NCBI GenBank assembly: GCA_030611885.1
Contig: JAUWOY010000003.1
Coordinates: 1-64,000, forward strand
Length of the DNA: 64,000 nucleotides
Origin: Chloroflexota bacterium
Lineage (GTDB): Bacteria; Chloroflexota; Anaerolineae; VGOG01
Reading direction: 5' to 3'
A program made the translations under genes and the position numbers. Below are positions 32,780 to 40,855 of the stretch, piece after piece; within the stretch, counting starts at the first letter, position 1; each line of letters opens with the position of its first letter. The notes under the pieces were generated by a model. That model was given only the letters and a program-made list of their open reading frames with translations. It was not told the DNA's origin and searched no databases.

Positions 32780-33601
32780 ATGGAATTAAGTCTGTCCACG
32801 GGCTGCATTTACATCTATCCTCTGCGCTCCATCTTTAACATAGCGAAGGAGTCCGGCTTCGCGGGGGTGGAGTTGGTGGTCAGTCCTGAGGTGGAGTTGA
32901 GGGGCGGGGGATACGTCCACCGCCTGGCTGAGAGCTACGGGCTGACCATTTTCAGCCTCCACCCGCCCATCCTGCCCTTCCCCGGCTGGGCCGACTACCG
33001 AACTACCGTCTCCAGGTTGATTGACTTGGCGCTGGAGACTGGCGCGAGGTACGTCGTCCTGCATACTCCCAACGCTCGCAGCCTGGCCGATGATCGAGGT
33101 CGGAGCTACGTGGAGGCTTTGACCGAGGGTTTGCGGCGGATAGAAGGCACCGATGTGCGCATTGCGATAGAGAACCGGGCCTTCTTCCGCTCCGGGGATC
33201 AGGACTATGTTCTGAGCGACCTGCGGGAACTGCGCGCCTTTGCCGACGAGCTTGACCTGCCCCTCGTCCTGGACACCTCTCACGCCGCCACTTCGAGCTA
33301 CAGCCTGGCCGAGGCCTACCATATCGTCGCTGACCGGTTGGTGAACGTCCACTTTAGCGACCTGCGTTCTCCCCCCTGGCCTCTGCGCACTCCCTACCTG
33401 CACACCTACCTCAAGCACCACCAGATACCCGGCGATGGCCAACTGCCGCTGGCCGATCTACTGGGGCGTCTGGCTGCCGACGGATACTGTGGCCCCATCA
33501 CCTTCGAGATCAGCCCCATTGCCCTGCGCATCTGGTGGCCTCCTGGCATCAAACACCGGTTGGCCCGCTGTGTGGCCTACGTGCGCCGAGCCTTCAACTG
33601 A
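32780..33601 (+). CDS. Sugar phosphate isomerase/epimerase-like TIM barrel (AP_endonuc_2)
   Basis: About 273 residues. A TIM barrel of the xylose-isomerase-like/AP endonuclease 2 superfamily: 'IAKESGFAGVELVV', 'TIFSLHPPILPFPG' (His), 'GARYVVLHTPNARS' (His), 'VRIAIENRAFF' (Glu), 'LPLVLDTSHAATSS' (Asp/His), 'NVHFSDLR' (His) and 'GPITFEISP' (Glu). These metal-ligand positions fit either an epimerase or an endonuclease IV-like enzyme, and the substrate cannot be told. Start ATG 32780 is preceded by a 'ttgaactttgagctttggac' low-complexity repeat and no strong ribosome site. Confidence 0.75.
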   Translation: MELSLSTGCIYIYPLRSIFNIAKESGFAGVELVVSPEVELRGGGYVHRLAESYGLTIFSLHPPILPFPGWADYRTTVSRLIDLALETGARYVVLHTPNARSLADDRGRSYVEALTEGLRRIEGTDVRIAIENRAFFRSGDQDYVLSDLRELRAFADELDLPLVLDTSHAATSSYSLAEAYHIVADRLVNVHFSDLRSPPWPLRTPYLHTYLKHHQIPGDGQLPLADLLGRLAADGYCGPITFEISPIALRIWWPPGIKHRLARCVAYVRRAFN

Positions 33602-33662
33602 TCCGAACCTCACCTGCACAACCTGCTTCCACCTGATTGACAACTTGGCGTGGCCGCTGACC

Positions 33663-33736
33663 AACACTACATCGGATTGAGAAAGGAACGGATGTTTTGC
33701 TCCTGATCCGTTTTATTCCCAATCCGTTGTAGTGTT
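33663..33736. mobile_element. Second MITE-like hairpin of the 21788 family
   Basis: Arms 33663-33693 (AACACTACATCGGATTGAGA...) and 33706-33736 (...TTCCCAATCCGTTGTAGTGTT) pair at about 26 of 31 positions, leaving a 12-base loop. Ends and 'TTTTATTCCCAA' core match the element at 21788-21955. No flanking target duplication is seen here. Confidence 0.65.
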
Positions 33737-33768
33737 CTGGCAGATCCAACAATGCCAGGCAAGTGCCC

Positions 33769-33797
33769 TTGTGGAAATGCGTCTTGTGTGGTAAAAT
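33769..33797 (+). promoter_or_regulatory. Sigma-70 promoter of the restriction-modification cluster
   Basis: TTGTGG (33769-33774), 17 bases, TAAAAT (33792-33797), 74 bases before the methylase start and directly after the MITE-like hairpin. Confidence 0.6.
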
Positions 33798-33871
33798 AGA
33801 TGGCAGAACGGACAGCTTGAACATATTTGTCCGGGAAGGGTGTTCGAGTAGTTGGGAGAGGGAGAAAGAAG

Positions 33872-34732
33872 ATGGATTTTGTCAACAAGATTATCCAGGG
33901 TGATTGCGAGCAAGTCCTGAAAGGGTTCCCTGACAACTCTATTGACCTGATTTTCACTTCGCCGCCCTATGCAGACCAGAGGAAAACAACCTATGGCGGC
34001 GTGAGGCCTGCTGAATATGTGGATTGGTTTTTGCCAAAAGCGGAGCAATTCTTGCGAGTGCTGAAGCCTACTGGAACTTTCATTTTGAATATCAAGGAGA
34101 GAGCTGTAAATGGAGAGAGACACACTTACGTCATTGAATTGATATTGAAGATGAGAGAGCGGGGGTGGCTGTGGACTGAGGAGTTTATGTGGCACAAGAA
34201 GAACGCTTACCCTGGAAAGTGGCCTAATAGGTTCAGGGATTCTTGGGAGAGATTGCTTCAGTTCAACAAGCGACGAAAATTCAATATGTATCAAGAGGCG
34301 GTCATGGTTCCTGTAGGGGATTGGGCTCAAGGCCGCTTACGCAATCTCAGCGAGACAGACAAAATCAGGGACGAGTCAAAAGTCGGGAGTGGGTTTGGCA
34401 AAAACATCTCGAAATGGGTTGGCCGTGATAAGGTCTATCCGACCAATGTGATTCACATGGCTACAGAGTGCTCAAACAGGCAGCATAGTGCAGCCTTCCC
34501 TGTAGGTTTGCCTATCTGGTTTATCAAGTTGTTCACGGATAGCAATAGTATTGTTCTAGACCCGTTCATTGGCTCAGGAACGACAGCGGCGGCGGCAAAG
34601 CAGCTTGGGCGCAAGTATGTAGGCATTGACATCAATGAGGAATACTGCCAAATAGCGAGGCAAAGGCTTACGCAGGTACAACCGCGATTACTGGAAGAGC
34701 TTGAAGAATACGAAGTGAGGGCAATGCAATGA
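33872..34732 (+). CDS. Type II DNA methylase (SPPY, beta-class order)
   Basis: About 286 residues. The catalytic motif 'IDLIFTSPPYADQRKTTYGG' lies near the N-terminus and the SAM motif 'IVLDPFIGSGTTAAAAKQLG' near residue 235, the beta-class order. SPPY is typical of N4-cytosine methylases. The middle has a recognition-type region with 'WHKKNAYPGKWPNRFRDSWE'. It protects host DNA from the partner endonucleases. ATG 33872 has GGGAGAGGGAGAAAGAAG upstream. Its stop overlaps the next gene (ATGA). Base composition here is lower in GC than in the flanking housekeeping genes. Confidence 0.88.
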   Translation: MDFVNKIIQGDCEQVLKGFPDNSIDLIFTSPPYADQRKTTYGGVRPAEYVDWFLPKAEQFLRVLKPTGTFILNIKERAVNGERHTYVIELILKMRERGWLWTEEFMWHKKNAYPGKWPNRFRDSWERLLQFNKRRKFNMYQEAVMVPVGDWAQGRLRNLSETDKIRDESKVGSGFGKNISKWVGRDKVYPTNVIHMATECSNRQHSAAFPVGLPIWFIKLFTDSNSIVLDPFIGSGTTAAAAKQLGRKYVGIDINEEYCQIARQRLTQVQPRLLEELEEYEVRAMQ

Positions 34733-35496
34733 AGTCGTTAGATTTAGGCCAGGTCCGCGAGTACGTGAATGAGAATATTGTTGATTTTCATCAGTGGAGA
34801 ATCAGGTTGTTAGAAGACCTGAAGATCAGAGACCTGCTGAAGAAAAATCCGTACTTGTTCAGGGCGAAGAACATAACCAAGGCCCAGGATTTGGTAGAGG
34901 GTTTGTTGGACGCGCGGCTTTCTTCGTCCGAGGAAAGGCTTTTTGGGGATTTTCTTGAGGATTTGGCCATTTTCATCGTAGGCCAAACATGTGGGGGACA
35001 TAAATCCACGGCGCAAGGTGTTGATCTGGAATTTATGAATGTAGGTATCCACTACGTGGTCTCTGTGAAATCGGGGCCAAACTGGGGCAATAGCTCTCAG
35101 CAAAAGAAGCTTGCCCAGGACTTGAGAGATGCCGTGATCAGAGTGAGGCAATCGAGAGTCGCAGCGAAGGTTGAGCCTGTGCTTGGAATCTGCTACGGCA
35201 AGACTCGAACAACATATACGAAAAGGGGCTACCTAAAAGTCGTTGGTCAGAACTTCTGGTACCTGATCAGTGAAAGCCAAAATCTGTACACCGACATCAT
35301 TGAGCCGATTGGTTATAGGGCGAAAGAGCATAATGATGCGTTCTACAAGCAGAAAGACAGAGTTGTAAACAGGTTCACCAAGCAGTTTCTGGACGAGTTT
35401 TGCGATGGCACAGGCGCGATAGATTGGGTAGAGCTTGTCGAGTTCAACAGTGGCAATTACGATTTGGACAAGTTCCTTCCCCAGGGACCTCGATGA
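34729..35496 (+). CDS. PmeII-family type II restriction endonuclease
   Basis: 255 residues. 'RLFGDFLEDLAIFIVGQTCG', 'GVDLEFMNVGIHYVVSVKSG' and 'PNWGNSSQQKKLAQDLRDAV' match PmeII-family restriction enzymes. The D...(S/V)xK arrangement ('GVDLEF', 'VSVKSG') is a PD-(D/E)XK-type active site. It overlaps the methylase gene by four bases upstream and the next endonuclease gene by four bases downstream. It should cut the sequence that the methylase protects; the recognition site cannot be read from here. Confidence 0.82.
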   Translation: MKSLDLGQVREYVNENIVDFHQWRIRLLEDLKIRDLLKKNPYLFRAKNITKAQDLVEGLLDARLSSSEERLFGDFLEDLAIFIVGQTCGGHKSTAQGVDLEFMNVGIHYVVSVKSGPNWGNSSQQKKLAQDLRDAVIRVRQSRVAAKVEPVLGICYGKTRTTYTKRGYLKVVGQNFWYLISESQNLYTDIIEPIGYRAKEHNDAFYKQKDRVVNRFTKQFLDEFCDGTGAIDWVELVEFNSGNYDLDKFLPQGPR

Positions 35497-36209
35497 TGAT
35501 CAACGAAGAAACCAGGAGAACTATCAAAGCATACCTTGGTGGATTCATTCAGGGCTTGATAGAACACCATTGCTTTGAGTCCAGGCATACGATGACGACG
35601 AGGGAGGCGAGTGCAGTCTATGCCTCGTTCGAGGAGTGTGCCCGCCTCATTGCCCTGCAAACCTATGATGTAGCTGAGCGAGGCTACAAAGCTAGCGGCA
35701 ACATGCCTACCGCTGCTGCCGCTAAAATCGAGGAAATCGTCAGTCGTATCAACGAGGGGCAGACTCCCGACTTTCCAGCCTTGATCGCCGAGGTTCTACA
35801 GGTCAGCGACGAGGAATGGGTGGAGAGACCCGCCATTGCCGATCTGTACCTCAAAGACAGGATTAGTCACGAGTACTTTTTTGAGATCAAATCCCCCAGG
35901 CCGAACAAGGGGCAATGCCTGGAAGTTGCCGAGCGGTTGCTGCGTATCCATGCCATCAAGCAGAAAAACAGACCCCAGGTCAACGCCTACTTCGCAATGG
36001 CTTACAATCCCTATGGCACGCGCCTCGAAGACTATCGCCACAGTTTCAGCCTGCAGTATCTGGATATGCAAAATGAGGTGCTCCTGGGTGCGGATTTCTG
36101 GGAGTTGATTGGCGGTGAGGGAACGTATGAAGAACTACTGGAGATCTACCAAGAGGTGGGGAGAGAGAAGGGCAAAGCGATGATAGATGCCCTGGCGTTT
36201 GGCTTCTAA
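35493..36209 (+). CDS. TdeIII-family type II restriction endonuclease
   Basis: About 238 residues. 'SHEYFFEIKSPRPNKGQCLE' and 'VAERLLRIHAIKQKNRPQV' are the signature of the TdeIII family, and 'EIKSP' with an upstream Asp ('AIADLYLKD') forms the likely PD-(D/E)XK site. Members recognise GGNCC-like sites in characterised cases. It starts with ATGATG overlapping the stop of the PmeII-like gene, so three genes (one methylase, two endonucleases) are read as one coupled unit. Which endonuclease is matched to the methylase is unclear. Confidence 0.82.
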   Translation: MMINEETRRTIKAYLGGFIQGLIEHHCFESRHTMTTREASAVYASFEECARLIALQTYDVAERGYKASGNMPTAAAAKIEEIVSRINEGQTPDFPALIAEVLQVSDEEWVERPAIADLYLKDRISHEYFFEIKSPRPNKGQCLEVAERLLRIHAIKQKNRPQVNAYFAMAYNPYGTRLEDYRHSFSLQYLDMQNEVLLGADFWELIGGEGTYEELLEIYQEVGREKGKAMIDALAFGF

Positions 36210-36245
36210 TTTGCTAGACAGCGAAGGGCACGAAAGGAGATTCCT

Positions 36246-36521
36246 ATGCATTGGGCAGAGGTTCGCGAACAATATCCTGATCAGTGGCTTGTCATAGATG
36301 CGCTGAAGGCCCACACCGAGGGTGATCGCCGGAAACTGGACCAGATAACCGTGGTCGAAATTTGCCCGGACGGGGCCGAGGCGTTCCAGCGATACCGCGA
36401 GTTACACCGGCAGCATCCCCTGCGCGAGTTTTACTTTGTGCATACAACTCGCGAGGAGTTGGACATTCGAGAAAGGTACTGGTTGGGACTGCGGAGGAAC
36501 TATGCGGCTAACCCTGCGTGA
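36246..36521 (+). CDS. Unknown small protein paired with retropepsin-like protease
   Basis: 91 residues, not recognised. It is rich in charged and aromatic residues ('WAEVREQYPDQWLVIDALKA', 'LREFYFVHTTREELDIRERY'). Similar small frames often stand directly before retroviral-type aspartyl protease genes in bacteria, and here the two overlap by 20 bases. The tight coupling suggests a partner or toxin-antitoxin-like pair (inference). ATG 36246 follows AAAGGAG. Confidence 0.6.
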   Translation: MHWAEVREQYPDQWLVIDALKAHTEGDRRKLDQITVVEICPDGAEAFQRYRELHRQHPLREFYFVHTTREELDIRERYWLGLRRNYAANPA

Positions 36522-36888
36522 TGACCTGATCGTGGTCCCCGTAACGGTGGCGTACCAAGGTCGAGAAGTCGAAGTGCCGAACATGGTGGTTGATACTGGA
36601 TCGGCTACCACTATGCTTTCCACCGACGTCGTTGCCCAAATTGGGATTGTTCCGGAACTCCACGACGTTTTGCATGTTGTCCGTGGCGTTGGAGGAACAG
36701 AGGTCGTCTTTTCCCGCCGTGTGGATCGTTTACAAGTCGGGCCACGAGCCGTTGAGCAATTTGAGATCGAGGTGGGTGGAATAGATAAAGCTTTTGACAT
36801 CAATGGCATTCTAGGGCTGGATTTCCTCTTGCGTGCCGGCGCGATTATCAACCTAGGCACGCTACAGCTTGGCTTTGGGGAGCTGTGA
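36502..36888 (+). CDS. Retropepsin-like aspartic protease
   Basis: 128 residues, the length of a single-lobe retroviral-type protease. The catalytic motif is 'PNMVVDTGSATTMLSTDVVA' (DTGS), followed by flap-like 'RGVGGTEVVFSRRV' and the second conserved turn 'FDINGILGLDFLLRAGAIIN'. Two copies must pair to form the active site. No signal peptide is seen, so it is cytoplasmic, and its substrate is unknown. ATG 36502 follows GGAGG. Its TGA shares a base with the mutL ATG. Confidence 0.82.
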   Translation: MRLTLRDDLIVVPVTVAYQGREVEVPNMVVDTGSATTMLSTDVVAQIGIVPELHDVLHVVRGVGGTEVVFSRRVDRLQVGPRAVEQFEIEVGGIDKAFDINGILGLDFLLRAGAIINLGTLQLGFGEL

Positions 36889-38600
36889 TGCCCATCAGGG
36901 TACTGTCCGAGGAAGTAGCAGCTAAGATCGCGGCGGGCGAGGTGGTGGAGCGACCGGCCTCCGTGGTTAAAGAGCTGGTCGAGAACTCTATAGACGCGGG
37001 GGCCAGGGAGATCAAGGTCGAGGTGCGCCGGGGGGGACGCCGCCTGATGCGGGTGATTGACGACGGGACGGGAATCCCCGCTGCCGAGGTCGAGCTGGCC
37101 TTTGCCCGCCACGCCACCAGTAAGATCGCCAGCGTGGAGGAGCTGGCCTCTATCGCCACGCTGGGCTTTCGGGGCGAGGCTCTAGCCAGCATCGCCGCCG
37201 TGAGCCAGTTGACCATTGTGACCAGGGCAGCCGAGGAGGATGTTGGCACTCTGTTGCGTTTGGAGGGCGGCAAGGTCACCCATCGTCAAAAGAAGGGCTG
37301 CCCTCAGGGTACGGTGATCACGGTGGAGAACCTCTTCTACAACGTCCCCGCTCGCCTGAAATTCCTGCGCGCTGAAACCACCGAGCGCAAGCACATTGAC
37401 GGCCTGGTCTACCGCTACGGTATGGCCTACCCTCACCTGCGCTTCAGCCTCTTGAACGACGGACGGCTGACCTTTCAATCCCTGGGCAGCGGCGAGCTGT
37501 ACGACGTGCTCATCGAGGTTTATGGGTTGGAAGTGGCGCAGCAGATGATCGAAGTCCGAAGTTCTGAAACAAATGACTTAGGACTGGTAGACGTCCACGG
37601 CTACATCAGCCCCCCCTCTCTGCACCGAGCCAACCGCAGCTACCTGACCTTCTTCGTCAATGGCCGCTGGGTGAAGGATCGCATGCTCAGTTATGCGGTG
37701 AGCGAAGCCTATCGTACACTGCTGCCCACGGGCCGTCACCCGATCGTCGTTCTCCGCCTGGAGCTGGACCCCTCCCAGGTTGACATCAACGTTCACCCTA
37801 CCAAGAGCGAGATCAGATTTCTCGATAGCAACGCGGTTTTCGCCGCCGTCCAGAAGGCGGTGCGTCGCACTCTGGTTGATCAGGCGCCCATCCCCAGGAT
37901 GATGGGCCGCCCCTCGCAGCAGCCCGTACTGGATATGGAGAGGTGGCGTAGGCTGGTGGAGGTGGGCACTCAGGCGAGAGCGGTCGGGATCGAAGCGCCA
38001 TCGGCCTTTGAGTTCCCTGAGTCCGCCAAACTTCCGCCCTTGCGGGTGTTGGGGCAGGTGGCTCAGACGTACATCATCGCCGAGGGGCCCGAAGGGCTGT
38101 ACCTCATTGACCAGCACGCGGCCCACGAGCGGGTGCTCTACGAGCGGCTTCTGGCCGAGCGGGCTAAGATGGCCGTCGCCTCGCAATCGCTGCTGGAACC
38201 GTTGACCATTGAGTTGCCCTTCCAGCCGGGGATAGCTGGTGGGGAAAGCCTGGAGTTCTTAAACCACCTGGGCTTCGACATCGAGCCTTTTGGTGGGGAG
38301 ACATATCTGGTGCGAGCTGTGCCGACCATGCTGGCCACGGGTGACATCGGCCAGGCCATCGCCGAGATAGTTGATGGGTTGACCGAAGGGGAGGCGGTGG
38401 GAGCGGGGGAGGAGAGAGCGCTGATCAGCCTGGTCTGCCACAGCGCAGTTCGGGCTGGGAAGACCCTCTCCCAGAGCGAGATGCGCGACCTGATCCGCCA
38501 GTTGGAGGCGACAACCATGCCGCGCACCTGTCCCCACGGCCGCCCGACCATGATTCATTTGAGTGCGGCACAACTGGCGCGGGAATTTGGTCGGAGGTGA
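36888..38600 (+). CDS. mutL: DNA mismatch repair protein MutL
   Basis: 570 residues. The N-terminal GHKL ATPase has 'VVKELVENSIDAGAREIKVE', 'VIDDGTGIPAAEVELAFARH', 'TSKIASVEELASIATLGFRG' and 'EALASI'. The C-terminal dimerisation part has 'LYLIDQHAAHERVLYERLL' and 'MPRTCPHGRPTMIHLSAAQL'. The C-terminus shows no clear DQHA(x)2E(x)4E metal-nuclease motif beyond 'DQHAAHERVLYE', which does fit that pattern, so endonuclease activity is plausible. MutS is not in the window. ATG 36888 overlaps the protease stop, and a strong terminator follows. Confidence 0.95.
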   Translation: MPIRVLSEEVAAKIAAGEVVERPASVVKELVENSIDAGAREIKVEVRRGGRRLMRVIDDGTGIPAAEVELAFARHATSKIASVEELASIATLGFRGEALASIAAVSQLTIVTRAAEEDVGTLLRLEGGKVTHRQKKGCPQGTVITVENLFYNVPARLKFLRAETTERKHIDGLVYRYGMAYPHLRFSLLNDGRLTFQSLGSGELYDVLIEVYGLEVAQQMIEVRSSETNDLGLVDVHGYISPPSLHRANRSYLTFFVNGRWVKDRMLSYAVSEAYRTLLPTGRHPIVVLRLELDPSQVDINVHPTKSEIRFLDSNAVFAAVQKAVRRTLVDQAPIPRMMGRPSQQPVLDMERWRRLVEVGTQARAVGIEAPSAFEFPESAKLPPLRVLGQVAQTYIIAEGPEGLYLIDQHAAHERVLYERLLAERAKMAVASQSLLEPLTIELPFQPGIAGGESLEFLNHLGFDIEPFGGETYLVRAVPTMLATGDIGQAIAEIVDGLTEGEAVGAGEERALISLVCHSAVRAGKTLSQSEMRDLIRQLEATTMPRTCPHGRPTMIHLSAAQLAREFGRR

Positions 38601-38606
38601 GAAATG

Positions 38607-38640
38607 AGACCCTTGGGGTTTCAAAAAACCCCAAGGGTCT
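38607..38640 (+). terminator. Terminator after mutL
   Basis: Perfect 15-bp arms AGACCCTTGGGGTTT (38607-38621) and AAACCCCAAGGGTCT (38626-38640) with a 4-base loop. Only a weak T-run follows, so it may also be a repeat-type hairpin. Confidence 0.7.
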
Positions 38641-38661
38641 GAATGCTTACCGCCCCGTGAC

Positions 38662-38690
38662 TTGCAAAATTGCTCTGCTGGCAGTATAAT
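38662..38690 (+). promoter_or_regulatory. tRNA operon promoter
   Basis: TTGCAA (38662-38667), 17 bases, TATAAT (38685-38690), 16 bases before the tRNA-Leu. Confidence 0.8.
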
Positions 38691-38706
38691 ATCTTTGGAG
38701 GTCAGC

Positions 38707-38792
38707 GGGGAAGTGTCGGAATTGGCAGACGAGCGTGATTTAGGATCACGTGGGCCTAGCCCGTGAGAGTTCGAATCTCTCCTTCCCCACCA
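38707..38792 (+). tRNA. tRNA-Leu (anticodon UAG)
   Basis: Acceptor GGGGAAG/CTTCCCC, anticodon arm CGTGA-TTTAGGA-TCACG with TAG at positions 34-36, the long class II variable arm TGGGCCTAGCCCG, T arm GAGAGTTCGAATCTCTC, and an encoded CCA end. Confidence 0.95.
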
Positions 38793-38813
38793 ATACATCA
38801 ACTAGCAGGTCGA

Positions 38814-38885
38814 GCGGAAGTGGCTCAGTGGTAGAGCATCTCCTTGCCAAGGAGAAAGTCACGGGTTCGAATCCCGTCTTCCGCT
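38814..38885 (+). tRNA. tRNA-Gly (anticodon GCC)
   Basis: Acceptor GCGGAAG/CTTCCGC, D arm with GTGGTAGAGC, anticodon arm CTCCT-TGCCA-AGGAG region with GCC, and T arm ACGGGTTCGAATCCCGT. The 3' CCA is not encoded. It lies 21 bases after tRNA-Leu, probably in one transcript. Confidence 0.95.
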
Positions 38886-38906
38886 CCTTGCATAGTCAGC
38901 AGAGGC

Positions 38907-38942
38907 GGCTCCCACGCCGCCGGATAGCCGGGCATGGGAGCC
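38907..38942. repeat. Inverted repeat after tRNA-Gly
   Basis: GGCTCCCA (38907-38914) and TGGGAGCC (38935-38942) flank GCCGCCGG-rich sequence. The following 'cggcctgctatt' echoes the tail of the element at 5-117. It may end the tRNA transcript. Confidence 0.5.
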
Positions 38943-38970
38943 CGGCCTGCTATTTTCGAGGGGATGATTG

Positions 38971-40050
38971 ATGATGCGTGCAGGGGAGGGCAGCCGGGTC
39001 GTAGTGGCTATAAGTGGCGGGGTGGACAGCTCCACCACGGCGGCCCTTCTGGTGGAGCGGGGCTACGACGTGATCGGGGTCATGATGCGCCTCTGGGCCG
39101 AGGAGGGCCAGGGCGGCTCAACCAATCGCTGCTGCTCCATCGAAGCTATAGAAGACGCGCGCCGCGTCTGCGACACTCTGGGAGTCCCTTTTCACCTGAT
39201 CAACTATGAGCGGGAATTCAAGAGGGAAGTCGTTGACCTCTTCGTCGCCGAATACGCTCGCGGGCGCACTCCCAACCCCTGCCTGGCCTGCAATCGCCGC
39301 ATCAAGTTCGATCTCCTGCTCTGTCGAGCCCTGGCCCTGGATGCCCAATATCTGGCCACGGGGCACTATGCCAGAGTGCGGCAGGTGAACGGGCGTTATC
39401 AGCTTCTCAAGGGCTGCGACAGTGGGAAGGATCAATCCTACGTGCTCTACATGCTGGGTCAGCAGGAGCTTCGGCATCTCCTGTTGCCTCTGGGCGACTA
39501 CACCAAGGGGCAGGTACGGGCTATGGCTCGTCAGCGGGGTCTATCCGTGGCCGACAGGGCTGAAAGTCAGGACCTCTGCTTCCTCGTGGATAACGATTAC
39601 CGCCGTTTTCTGCGGGGCCAGGCGCCGGAGAGCATTCGGCCTGGGCCCATCCTGGACACGGCGGGGCGTACTATCGGTCAGCACAAGGGGTTGCCCTTCT
39701 ACACCATCGGCCAGCGGGAGGGCCTGGGTATCGCTGCCTCGGAGGCGCTCTACGTCATGCAGATTGACGTGGCTGGCAACGCGCTGGTGGTGGGCACCAA
39801 AGCCGAGCTAGGACGACGGGAGTTGGTGGCCACAGAGGTCAATTACATCTCCGGGCAAATTCCTCAGGAGCCTCTGGAGATCACGGCCAAGATCCGCTAC
39901 CAGGCCATTGAGTCCGAAGCCCTCCTCACCCCGCTCGAAGATGGCCGGGCGCGAGTGACATTCGCCCAACTGCAGCGGGACATCACACCGGGGCAGGGCG
40001 TCGTCTTTTATCAAGGTGAGATCGTAGTCGGTGGGGGGATAATCGGTTAA
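38971..40050 (+). CDS. mnmA: tRNA-specific 2-thiouridylase MnmA
   Basis: 359 residues. PP-loop ATP site 'VVVAISGGVDSSTTAALLVE', the first catalytic Cys region 'GRTPNPCLACNRRIKFDLLL', the second Cys in 'RAESQDLCFLVDNDYRRFL', and the C-terminal beta-barrel ('YTIGQREGLGIAASEALYVM'). It thiolates U34 of tRNA-Lys, Glu and Gln. ATG 38971 follows GAGGGG; the gene directly follows two tRNA genes. Confidence 0.95.
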   Translation: MMRAGEGSRVVVAISGGVDSSTTAALLVERGYDVIGVMMRLWAEEGQGGSTNRCCSIEAIEDARRVCDTLGVPFHLINYEREFKREVVDLFVAEYARGRTPNPCLACNRRIKFDLLLCRALALDAQYLATGHYARVRQVNGRYQLLKGCDSGKDQSYVLYMLGQQELRHLLLPLGDYTKGQVRAMARQRGLSVADRAESQDLCFLVDNDYRRFLRGQAPESIRPGPILDTAGRTIGQHKGLPFYTIGQREGLGIAASEALYVMQIDVAGNALVVGTKAELGRRELVATEVNYISGQIPQEPLEITAKIRYQAIESEALLTPLEDGRARVTFAQLQRDITPGQGVVFYQGEIVVGGGIIG

Positions 40051-40051
40051 A

Positions 40052-40312
40052 ATGCAGATACTCCTTTCTCCTCCTTTGATTCTGTCCCTGATCATCGCCA
40101 GTGCCTACGCTGCCTTTTTCAACCTGTGGCAGGGAGGGAGCGCCAGGGACCTGCTGATCTATCTGCTGGCCTGCTGGCTAGGCTTCGCTATCGGCGAGCT
40201 GGTGGGAGATTTCGTGGGCCTGGACATCCTGATGATCGGCGAGATCCACATCTTGGAAGGAACTGTCGGATCTCTAGTTCTCCTGTTCCTGGCCAAGTGG
40301 TTAAAGGCGTGA
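40052..40312 (+). CDS. Unknown small membrane protein
   Basis: 86 residues, with three probable membrane segments ('LSPPLILSLIIASAYAAFFN', 'LIYLLACWLGFAIGELVGDF', 'ILEGTVGSLVLLFLAKWL'). It starts one base after the mnmA stop, so it is co-transcribed. I do not know the family. Confidence 0.65.
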   Translation: MQILLSPPLILSLIIASAYAAFFNLWQGGSARDLLIYLLACWLGFAIGELVGDFVGLDILMIGEIHILEGTVGSLVLLFLAKWLKA

Positions 40313-40328
40313 TAGTTTTGATCTCGTC

Positions 40329-40357
40329 TTGACTATCTGGTGGGCGTGTGATATAAT
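40329..40357 (+). promoter_or_regulatory. Sigma-70 promoter
   Basis: TTGACT (40329-40334), 17 bases, TATAAT (40352-40357), upstream of the DUF948/YtxH-like pair. Confidence 0.8.
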
Positions 40358-40393
40358 GGTGCGTAGTCCAGTGCCAATAAAGGAGAGAGCAAC

Positions 40394-40816
40394 GTGAACG
40401 AGTCCAAGAAGAAGAACTTCCAGATAGCCCTTATCGGTATCCTGGTGGTCGTGGTAGTGTTATTGGCGGTGATGTGCTATTTCCTCTTTATCTCACCAGG
40501 GCCAACGGCCGTCATTAAAGACATCTCCATCATCATCCTCGCCCTGGAGTCCATCGTGGTGCTGCTGCTCCTGGGAGTGGTCATCGGCATGTTGTGGTGG
40601 TTGATCCAGACCCTGGAGAAAAAGATAACGCCGATCCTCGACACCACGAGCGAGACGGTCAACAACGTGAGTGAGACGGTCAACACCGTGCGAGGAACGA
40701 CCACTTTTGTGAGCGACACCGTGGTCTCGCCGATAATCAAGGTGGTCAGTTATGCATCTGGAGTGAAGAAGGCGATACAAACGCTGACCAAATGGCGAAG
40801 CATGCGCAGCGACTAG
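40394..40816 (+). CDS. Two-helix membrane protein, DUF948-like
   Basis: 140 residues. Two hydrophobic helices ('IALIGILVVVVVLLAVMCYF' and 'ESIVVLLLLGVVIGMLWWL') precede a soluble tail with a repeated Thr/Val pattern ('TSETVNNVSETVNTVRGTTT') likely to be coiled or amphipathic. It resembles DUF948-type proteins that often sit beside YtxH-domain proteins, as it does here. The role is thought to be in envelope stress or structure, but is not established. GTG 40394 has AAAGGAGAGAGC upstream. Confidence 0.65.
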   Translation: MNESKKKNFQIALIGILVVVVVLLAVMCYFLFISPGPTAVIKDISIIILALESIVVLLLLGVVIGMLWWLIQTLEKKITPILDTTSETVNNVSETVNTVRGTTTFVSDTVVSPIIKVVSYASGVKKAIQTLTKWRSMRSD

Positions 40817-40855
40817 AGAGCACAACTAAATTCTTAGAGACAGGAGGGATTGACA

